DNA from: Warburgia ugandensis
Taxonomy: Eukaryota > Streptophyta > Magnoliopsida > Canellales > Canellaceae
Direction: 5' to 3'
Assembly (NCBI GenBank): GCA_035236585.1
Contig: CP141135.1
Coordinates: forward strand, 61,534,190 to 61,598,189
Length of the DNA stretch: 64,000 nucleotides
Made by a program: the position numbers and the translations under genes. Of the stretch, positions 56,088 through 64,000 are shown piece after piece (the stretch's first letter is position 1; each line of letters begins with the position of its first letter). The notes below the pieces were generated by a model. It saw only the letters and a program-made list of their open reading frames with translations, did no database searches and was not told the origin of the DNA.

Positions 56088-56203
56088 GTTCTCAGTGCAT
56101 GAAGCTCCTGCATATACGGGCTCCAGGGAAAGGGTAGGCCACAAAGGTAATCGCAAGATCACACGATGACAATTCTGCCATTGTGGCAAGGCTCCTCTTC
56201 CTT
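56088..56203 (-). mobile_element. Au SINE copy with internal deletion
   Basis: CAGTGCATGAAGCTCCTGCA, GGGAAAGGGTAGGCCACAAA, then a jump to AGATCACACGATGACAATTC and TGTGGCAAGGCTCCTCTTCC. The central segment of about 60 bp is missing. Confidence 0.82.
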
Positions 56204-57808
56204 TAATCCAAGAATAAAAAATGTGTTTAAACAATGGTCGACATTTAACGATAAAAAAGACATCATTGAGATGCTAAAATTGTACAGTTGACATGATTTT
56301 GGGCTTCTAGACATGAAATGTAGAGAGAAATCAGATGAACATACGGGTCTGAATCAAGTAAAGGTGGGCCTGTGACGTAAAAGGTGTCTCAAGGTGATTC
56401 ACTATGAGTTGAGCCATGCTGGATGATTCCTCCAGAAAGGACAGAAAATACTTTGGTGGAAGAATATTGGATGATCTAGGCGCCGAAATTGGTTGTTGTT
56501 TCTCTAAACAAATTACGTAATTTCTGCTGAATACACGCGCCGCTGAAAGTTCATGCGGGCGCCTGCTGTTTGGTTTATCCAAACCGAATAGTATCTTCTC
56601 CACTATATCTAATCTTCGCGACTACTATTTTTAGGTACAAAATAGAATGTTGAAGATTTATAATGGTCTATATTATCTCCTTTTTTTTCTTCTTCTTCTT
56701 TTTATTTGGGTACAAGACAAGAATTATAAAGCAAATCACTCACACACTCCTAAATTTATTCTAATACTCAGAACTTACTCAATTCAGGTCAAAATAAGTC
56801 AGACTCACTTGGTAATAAAACTTTATTAGTTGGAGTAGGATACGAACATAAGACCTTCCAAACACCAAATATCACATACTAACCAACTAGCCCAACAATT
56901 GTTTGTGCAAGGAGGAATGATAAATCTAGGTGCCACTTTTGGAAAGGAGAGAACTTGAAATTTTCCACGATCTTCTGGGTTTTTTTCATTTTAATCTTGG
57001 ACAAGGAACTATTTCAGAGAAACCCAAGAATTTGTCGATTTTTTTCAACTACATCCTCGGTCATTATTTCTGTCGAGGCCGTTAGATGGGTGCTTACGTA
57101 TCTACCAAAAGTGGATATAGACTTAATTATGGGGCATTGACTACCCAAGGTGGGAACCTGGACTTTTTAAGGCATTTACGTAAAAAACTATCTCATGAAA
57201 TTAAACCCCATTCTTTCCACTGGTAAGTAAAACTTTGATGGACATCAGTCCAACTTCGCTTTCGGTTTTGCAATTTTTAATTGACTACTTGTAATGGTAA
57301 ACAAGTTCCAAGCGAATTTCGGAGTAGATGCAGTCAGTCAATGTATTCCAAAGCTTCATTTTCGTTGGCTTGAAATGATTTCTGTTTTACTTGTTTTTTG
57401 TTATGGCTACAACTTAAAAGACATGAGCTTATCATTTTGTTAAGCAAGTAATATATGTAGTATAGAAGAGCAGATCACAATGTTATGAGCAGTGCAACTT
57501 GCTGCTGGGGAAATATCATTCGACATGTTGAAGGACATGATTCTCAGCAACTATCTATAAGCATGTTTGTGAGTTGTATAACTTTCAGAACTGTCCGTGT
57601 GCAGTTTTTTTCGTCTGAATTTTGGTATCTAGAAAAGGGCCTTCGATATGGAAGGAGATTGGCGAATCTAAGAACTTGGCCCTTCTTGTTGAATCAGGGT
57701 TTTGAGAACCACGGAATAACAAACCCTGGCTTGACTCCAAACAGCTGTCTGACGATAAAGGTGTTAGTCCTAGTCCCAGAAATTAAACATAGCTACCTCA
57801 AAGCAAGA

Positions 57809-58012
57809 TCAATATACCCAGAAAACTAGCCGCAAACCTATCTTCTTCAGTTCTTCGAAGAGCTTAAAAGCGGCATCAAGCCGTCCATATTTTGCCAGGC
57901 TCGGTATCATCAATTCATAAGTCGAACCATCAAACGAGAGAGAGATCGAACCAGACAAATAGTTAGCTCCTAAGTGCCGTAAAACATCATGGGTGATCAG
58001 CGGTGCAAGTTT
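57809..58012 (-). pseudogene. Pentatricopeptide-repeat (PPR) gene relic
   Basis: The minus-strand frame open for 68 codons reads ITHDVLRHLGANYLSG, then SFDGSTYELMIPSLAKYGRL and DAAFKLFEELKKIGLR. The second block is a textbook 35-residue PPR (helix A with TYELMIPSLAKYGRLD, helix B with AFKLFEELKK). PPR proteins bind organellar RNA. The frame is broken after GLR by an apparent one-base loss and ends at TGA (57811-57809). A TGA also precedes it, and no further repeats flank it, so this is a fragment rather than a working gene. Confidence 0.75.
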
Positions 58013-59831
58013 TCATTGAAATTTTAGGACAAGAATGGGGATTTCAAGGAAATCCAAACTCCAAGATGTTCTGGCTTCAGTGTAAGCTGCCAAAAATTCT
58101 GGCCTTTTTAGTGTTTCTCCCGACAGTATAGGACGTTAATAGCCTTTTGGGTATTATTTTCAGTTCTTTATAAACAGTAAAATGCCATATTGGCAGTCAA
58201 CCAAGTAAGCAACTCACCTGCCAACATAATACAACACAAGCCTCTATGTGACGCGTTCAGGGACCTAACTGCACGGGAGTAGATTGAAAAAGGCCTACGA
58301 GTTCATGGGATTTTCTAAAATAGTTACTAATCTAGGAATAAAATGAAAACACTGAAAAGTTCGCGGATTTTCTTGAAGTTTTTTCCTGTTAGGAACGAAG
58401 AATAAGTTCAGACTTCTGGTCTGCCGGAAACACGCTTCTTCTTCTTCCATTGTTTCTCACTTCTGTTTTGCAGTATTAATGAACCCAAACGAATGCTCCA
58501 ACGACCTTAGGAGCAAAGCAACTGAAAGGAAACTGATATTGGGAAAACAGTGGAACATCCTAGAAGAATCTCTGCTTTTCGTGGGTAAGAGATCATGCTA
58601 CAGCCCTTTGTGCTATTTGAAACCCAACTTTGGAAATAGTTCTCCTTCAATAGGGCACACGTGATTTCTCTCTCTCAAATCAGCAGTTTGATTCAAAACC
58701 ATTGAAACTCCATTTTTCTATTAAAATCATTGGATACTCTTTTTGATTTGGCTGCATATGTAACGCTTATATGTGGGCACATTGGAGGCCACCATTTTTC
58801 CTTTCTCTCGAGACTACATTTTGATTCCTAACCATTAGTTAGCCTTCTCTCCAAATCTAAACAATTATTTGGTGCTGATCCATGAGATGGTATTCTGTCC
58901 ATACTAAGGCAGCATCCGTTGCCAGCGGCCTACTTTTACATGACAATGACCCACCTACACTAAGGCGCCGATTGGATATCATAGATTGTTGTTCGATGGA
59001 ATGGAATTAATGGATACAAACTTTGTATAAACAAAGTCTAAATTAACGGATAGGATAATAAAAAAAAGGGAGCCCATTCATGCAAATTGTAAGTAAATTA
59101 ACGAATCAGATCAGAAAAAGGGGGCCCATTCATCCAAGTTGTGAACTCATGTATGGACATACGAGCTATCCTAAATTTACAATCTTATTAAGCCCTCAGA
59201 TAGCTGTATTCTTGCTCCTTCTTAAGTTTTCCCAGAAGTTCTCACCTACTAGGTTTGGGTGCTTTTCGCTTATTAAAAGGTGGGCCCATGCTATAGTTTA
59301 GAAAGAAGAAAAAATTCACGCTAATAGAAGATACAGCGGGAAGGGATATTGCTAAGGACTTCAATGCTGACTCCATCGCATCTTTTGCTAAAATGGTTTT
59401 TAATTTTTTCTGTTTCTGAAAAGAAATAAATGCTGTAGAAAAGAACGGAACAAGACTCCATATTTTCCATTTCAAGTTAAATAAACGTATTGGGATGAGA
59501 ATTGTTGTTTCTATTCCTACAAAACACGCGTGTTTTCCTAGCACCTCTCCATTTGTACTACTAGTTTAATTATTTCCCTCTATCATTATCATCTATTCAG
59601 TAGCAGAGATTATCTAGGCATTATTTCTTTTTCTGATAAGCAAGTTCAGGAGTTTTGGGAAGGTGAGAAGCTTCTAAGTACAGCTGTAATAGAGATATCA
59701 ATCAATTGCAAATTTTAAAGAAGAAATTAGATGGTGGACGATCTCCCACCCAAGAGATCATAGTTTTTTTTCCTTTTCTTTTATGAACTCTAAACAAAGT
59801 TCATAGCTTTTGGTAGGGGTACCGTATCGAC
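58013..59831. other. Intergenic sequence, possibly with a gypsy LTR
   Basis: Holds a two-unit tandem repeat (59040-59148). The right part, up to the primer-binding site at 59832, may be the 5' LTR of the gypsy remnant, but no LTR partner was found to fix its limits. Confidence 0.4.
59040..59148. repeat. Two-copy 55-bp tandem repeat
   Basis: AAATTAACGGATAGGATAAT at 59040 and AAATTAACGAATCAGATCAG at 59095, each followed by a GGGAGCCCATTCATGCAAAT-like block. Confidence 0.85.
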
Positions 59832-59844
59832 TGGCATCAGAGCC

Positions 59845-60624
59845 ATGGCTGATGGTACAGGCCTCAAACAATTAGATGGAGAAAATAAATCATTGCGCAA
59901 AGGCATGAAAAAACTGCACCAAGACACTAAATCATTGCGCAAAGACATGGAAAACTGTAGCAAGACACTAACAAGCGTTTATCGGCTATTAAAGAAAAAA
60001 CCATGCAAATGATGGCGGACACTGTTACAAAGTTTGGCCAATTACTGATGGGTGCAGAGGAGCTTTGGTGAAATTAACTACCGTCAATTTACCAAGGCCT
60101 TTTGTTCTAGATTTGCCACGTTAGAACAATCAACTCCACCGATAATGCTTGCCCAACTCAGTCAAACATCTACCCTATCAGAGTGCCAAACATAGTTTGA
60201 GAAGTTCTCAAATTTAACTCCAGGCTTACCCGAAACCTTTCTCATGTGATTTTTTATTGCTAGATTGAAGCACAAGTTATGAAGAGGAGTGCAAGTCCTA
60301 AAGCAGACAACTCTTATGCAAGCTTTTGAACTAGCAGTGTTGCAAGAAGAAAATATTTCTCTCTTTCTTCGACTGAATAGGCTTCCATTCTCGAAGTTTG
60401 TAAATGACAATGTCGGTTCAACCAATCATCTAAACAAAAGCATGCCCTGCAAGGGTATGACCCCTGCAAAGATGATGGAAAGGCGTAAGAAGGTTCTTTG
60501 TTACAATTGCGGCGAAAGATTCCTACCTAATCATCGTTGTAAAGGGCAGTTGGCTTTGGTAGAAGGGTTCTCGAATGATGAAGATGAGGATAATAATAAC
60601 ACAAAACTGTTCACAACCTATTGA
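59845..60624 (+). pseudogene. Gypsy gag remnant with zinc knuckle
   Basis: ATG at 59845 lies directly after the primer site (MADGTGLKQLDGENKSL). A 14-residue unit KSLRKxM is repeated at 59887 and 59929. The frame stops near 60013. Codons for FVLDLPR-like gag sequence recur in other frames, and 60289-60624 is open with LQEENISLFLRLNR, then CYNCGERFLPNHRC, the CX2CX7HXC-type knuckle seen in plant chromovirus-like gypsy elements. Confidence 0.8.
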
Positions 60625-60659
60625 TATTTCGGTTCATGTCGTGCATGGGACAAAGGGAC

Positions 60660-60850
60660 TGAAAACTATGAAGCTTATACATCAACATCTCTCATGGGTT
60701 GTAGTTGATAGTGGTTCAATACACAATTTTATTAGCTTATGCTTGGCCAAACTTATAGAATGTGAGATCATTCTTGGTTTTAATTTGGAGGTGATGATTG
60801 GTTGCAAACAACAGGTAGTGTTTAGATTTGCCCATACAATTACCTGAGTT
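60660..60850 (+). pseudogene. Gypsy protease fragment
   Basis: WVVVDSGSIHNFISLCLAKL is the aspartic protease active-site region (DSGSxHNFI). It overlaps the end of gag in another frame, consistent with a frameshift. Confidence 0.82.
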
Positions 60851-61126
60851 TAGCTGTATGGTCAATTGCCATGTGCTACCAATTAGGTAAGCGTCATCTA
60901 ATCTTGGTTACTCAATACTTAGCTACTTTAGGAGAAATCTATTGGAACTTTTTACTTTTACAAATGTATTTTTAGTTTAATGGCAAAGAATATAATTAGA
61001 CTAGTCTACATTGAAGTTGTTAGCAACCAATCCTTAAGGAAAGTTCCCAATAAGAAACATCTTAGGGTGTGTATTCAGTTGATGAACTTAGAAAATGTTA
61101 GGTTGTGAGCCTCACTTCTCCTTGAT

Positions 61127-61312
61127 TTGGTGAAAACATTGAATGCTTATCATGGGGTGTCTAAGGATTCTATTGGGCTACCACCATTTTGCTCTCATGA
61201 TCACCACACTAACTTGGAACAGAAAAGCGTTAGTGTCAGGCCATATCGGTGCCCCCTATTTTCAGAAAAAATGAAATTGAAAAATTGTATGAGAATTACT
61301 GGATATCAGTGA
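61127..61312 (+). pseudogene. Gypsy reverse transcriptase N-terminal fragment
   Basis: LPPFCSHDHHTNLEQ and VSVRPYRCP with FRKNEIEKLYE (second frame) match the opening RT segment LPPxRxxDHxI...VNVRPYRYPxxQKxEIEKLV. Split across two frames. Confidence 0.82.
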
Positions 61313-61319
61313 GATTAGA

Positions 61320-62445
61320 AGCAGTCCTCGGCTACTTATGGAAAGGGCTACATGGTGCCAAAATGAAAGCTACCACAAAAAGTAGAGATGGCTACGTGGT
61401 CCAGAGTGTAAGCCGCTCAGAATGGGCTAATGTGGATGTTGGCCACAAAAGCGTAATGGCATGTTATGGTCCTAAAGGGGCCAACTTATTGTATGGGACA
61501 TAAGGAGGCCCACCAATGATAGGGGACATTAGTTTTAAGAAAATGATTTGATGTGTTCCATCAGTCTTGGAGCTTTTAGTATGTTAATTAAGATCTTAGC
61601 ATTTGGGAACTTTTGATCATGGTAGACCTCTTCTCAAAAATAAAATTCCAAAAAACCCTAGCTAAAAGCCATCTAGTGCAATTGGTAGCAAATAACAAGG
61701 CGTCTCTCATTGTTACACTTGGTTAGAGGTTTGAGGTGGCACTTTCCCAATATATTTAGGAATTAGGATAATATGATCTAGCTAGTTTAGTTCATGATTA
61801 GAATTTCAAAACTAAGAGTTGTGTCTCAAAAGTCAAATGACTTAAATGTCAACAAAGAAAGAGTCATCTGCTAAGAAAACAACTACCTACGAAATCTATA
61901 ATTCCTTAGGAATGCCCTTGGTTCGAGATTTGTATATTAAATATATCCTCATTTTACCATTAAAAAATTTGTAACTTCCTCATTTCCAGACAATACAGAA
62001 AATAAGTTTTCTAAATTCTCTTCAGTTCTCTTCTAATGTCATTCTGCCATATTGGAACTTGCCTAATTAAGGTTTGAGGAGGATCTTCTGGAGTTACTTA
62101 TGATGGCCCACACAAGGCTTTGAAGTATCCTTGAAATGGTTTGTGAGTGATTGCATAAGTAGTCTATGGTTTAGAGAGCGGAGGTAAATAACTCTTTAAA
62201 GAAAGTGTATTTATACATGCTCAAGTCATACTTGTTGTTCTTTCTACTCCATTTCCACTTTATCCCACAAAATTGTTCAGCACTTTTACCCAGAGGGTCT
62301 ATCCTTAAAATGTTCCTATTTCAAGTTAATAAAAGTCCACCGAGCTAGGATACAATGTCCCTATAGCTTTCCTCTTTTACCATGGCAAGATTAATTTTCG
62401 TTAAGAGGAGTCGTTCTTCTGATTTCTTTGGCTTTGGATGATTAT
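61320..62445. other. AT-rich sequence after the gypsy fragment
   Basis: No recognisable RT continuation. The open frame 61249-61503 continues past the RT motif with unknown sequence and may be unrelated DNA joined by deletion. Confidence 0.4.
61668..61745 (+). repeat. tRNA-like short dispersed repeat, copy A
   Basis: CTAGTGCAATTGGTAGCAAA looks like a tRNA box A region, and AGAGGTTTGAGGTGGCAC sits where box B would be. Related to copies at 55035 and 37712. Confidence 0.4.
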
Positions 62446-62449
62446 TAGT

Positions 62450-63100
62450 CGCAGATTTGATAAGTCTGGAATTTGAAAAATGTGTTTTCAGTTACAGACA
62501 CATGAACAATTGAAAACTTGGTTTAAGCACGATTTAAAGTTATTGAGTAAAAATAACACTTTTTCGATGTTTGAATAATCCAATCTTGCCAATGTTTAGG
62601 ATTATAAGACATTGCGAGTAAAAGAAGATGAAAGGGTATGACCGACCAATGGTGTGGCCTACCATAGTAAAGTGTGGGTGGTGTATGAAAACTTTTGTCC
62701 AGTCTCATAGGACAGCGTTACGCTTCTAGTTGAATGTACTTTCAGTGTTCAAATGCGAACCATTTATCGTTTATTATTTTTAGCTATCAAAGTTTGAGTA
62801 ATAAAACTATTTTAGCCTGATATTTTGGCCATTGGTTGTTTAATTGGTAGATGAGTCTGGAATTTGAAAAATGTGCTTTAGTCACTCAGACTTGGATGGT
62901 GTTTGAAGTATAGTCTAAATTCAATTATTAAAAATGATACTTTTTGAATGTTAGAATCATTCAATCATGCCAATGTTTAGGATATAAGATTTTGAGAGCT
63001 AGCGAAATAGAGTGAACAGGTCTGATCAACCACAGATGTAGCCCACCATGTTAAAGTGTGGTTAATGTATGGAAACTTGTGTCCTATCTATGATGTAAAG
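62450..63100. repeat. Tandemly duplicated ~390-bp sequence, diverged
   Basis: AGTCTGGAATTTGAAAAATG starts near 62463 and again near 62854 (offset 391). Both copies then share CAATCNTGCCAATGTTTAGG, a CCTACCATAGTAAAGTGTGG / CCCACCATGTTAAAGTGTGG block, and GTATGRAAACTTNTGTCC. No coding capacity. Could be a two-copy piece of an old dispersed element. Confidence 0.8.
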
Positions 63101-63166
63101 TGTCGGTAGACCCAAATGGCCTGCGTATGAAACCACTTCTCTATTGAACACCCATAAGCCATTGTA

Positions 63167-63252
63167 TTTTGGACCCTTTTACGGTTGTAAAATAGACGAT
63201 TTTTAGCCAACTTTATATTATGCCAGCTATTTTACAACTATAAAAGGTCCAA
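63167..63252. repeat. Perfect-ended inverted repeat (hairpin)
   Basis: Arms of about 26 bp, 63169-63194 (TTGGACCCTTTTACGGTTGT, AAAATAG) and 63227-63252 (CTATTTTACAACTATAAAAG, GTCCAA), differ at one or two places; loop about 32 bp. Could be a small MITE or a transcript hairpin. Confidence 0.8.
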
Positions 63253-63335
63253 TAAACAAGGTCTTGTAGGCATCCGATAAAGGATATGTTTCAATAGGCT
63301 CAATCAGATGAACAGCTTTGATCTTTTTTCATTGC

Positions 63336-63336
<1 letters not shown>

Positions 63337-63370
<34 letters not shown>
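63337..63370. repeat. (AC)17 microsatellite
   Basis: Uninterrupted AC dinucleotide tract followed by TTTCTCTCTT. Confidence 0.95.
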
Positions 63371-63372
<2 letters not shown>

Positions 63373-64000
63373 TCTCTCTTAATTATCTAATGCAATCAGT
63401 TTCATCACAGTTGCATAGTAGGTATTCTTAAAAGTGAGTGGTGTGCCTATTTCTTTGTAAGGGAATTAGATATCCAAACCGTTCATGTAATTTGCCTTAT
63501 GCCAATAGCCTATATACGAAAATTTTTCTGTGTTACATATCTCTAAGTTTCTTGTTTTTTGGATGTTTTAAAGGGAAGAAATGGGTGGCGTTAACACAGC
63601 CCAGAAAGAGTATATCATCCTTTTTTTAGCTTCAACACGTCCAAAGTGAAAGACTTGATGATATGCAATATATAAAATTTTCCACACGTAAACCATCTAG
63701 ACTGAGGTAAATCAGATGAACATTTCGGATACTCTCCATGATTATTTTTTCAATACAACTCTCCCTCTTTCTTTGGTCCTATAACTTGAGCAACAAGGTG
63801 ATTGAGTTACTCCAAAGATCGTGAGAAAGAAGATGTTTTAAGTCATTTTAAAGATGAAAGCTTTTAATACTTAGGCTGTCTAAAGAAAGGATTGGATACT
63901 ACTAAAAACAAAACAAGAAGGCCAAAAACTCATTTTGCAATGCACTTACAAAACCTTACCGAGATCGATTGCATGGCCTTTTAGAAAATCCCAAAAATTT
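63371..64000. other. Right-end AT-rich sequence
   Basis: No gene or named element recognised on either strand. Confidence 0.4.

Larger units (their letters stand above)
54641..57808. other. Intergenic sequence
   Basis: Contains one truncated Au SINE (56088-56203) and a tRNA-like repeat copy (about 55035-55112). No gene recognised. Confidence 0.4.
59832..61315 (+). mobile_element. Decayed Ty3/gypsy retrotransposon fragment
   Basis: Begins with primer-binding site TGGCATCAGAGCC at 59832-59844 (initiator-Met tRNA type). Then come gag, a zinc knuckle, a protease fragment and the start of reverse transcriptase in normal gypsy order. The element breaks off after the first RT motif near 61315; the remaining RT, RNase H, integrase and 3' LTR are not seen. 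Many stops are present. Confidence 0.85.

Noticed and set aside
11412..56203. Functional tRNA genes in the SINE heads
   Set aside because: Box A and B resemble tRNA promoters, but no cloverleaf with a proper acceptor stem and anticodon arm can be formed; they are SINE promoters.
57485..57829. 114-codon plus-strand frame
   Set aside because: No recognisable motif, and it overlaps the end of the PPR relic on the other strand.

Overview
The window is nuclear DNA of a flowering plant. Evidence: spliced genes of plant families (a C2-type phospholipase D, a FANTASTIC FOUR-like protein), plant-type LTR retrotransposons, RTE-type LINEs and many copies of an Au-type tRNA-derived SINE. Very long repeat-filled introns together with many Au SINE and RTE copies suggest a large genome, perhaps a magnoliid or other early-diverging angiosperm; that placement is inference. 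There are no bacterial, organellar or CRISPR features.

Layout. 1-5626, minus strand: the 5' part of a delta-like C2-phospholipase D, of which exons 1 and 2 are visible; no HKD-bearing exon was found to the left. A GC-rich minus-strand exon candidate at 10847-11050 may be its untranslated first exon. If so, the near full-length RTE LINE at 6070-9647, with a perfect 15-bp target-site duplication, sits in the leader intron. 11400-13760 is repeat-rich: a split SINE, a foldback region and two more SINEs. 14167-37122, plus strand: a nine-exon gene for a 243-residue J-domain protein like DNAJC8/SPF31. Its coding sequence is 732 bp in about 23 kb. The introns hold a second RTE copy, an exact-period 250-bp tandem duplication, a decayed Copia 5' end, a tiny RTE tail and seven SINEs. 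37390-38292: tandem repeats and two SINEs.

40487-47224: a complete but decayed Copia element on the minus strand, with TAAAT target duplication, primer-binding site and polypurine tract. Its 5' LTR was later split by an RTE insertion. 49500-50350: a degenerate tandem array with a unit of about 185 bp. 53051-54367, plus strand: an intact FAF-like gene with a 5'-UTR intron. 57809-58012: a pentatricopeptide-repeat relic. 59832-61315: a decayed Ty3/gypsy fragment. 62450-63370: duplicated AT-rich sequence, a hairpin and an (AC)n tract.

Only the J-domain gene and the FAF-like gene look complete and functional. The phospholipase D is cut by the window or truncated. I see no operon-like or pathway linkage between genes. 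The main interest is the layered transposable-element history, much of it readable from target-site duplications.
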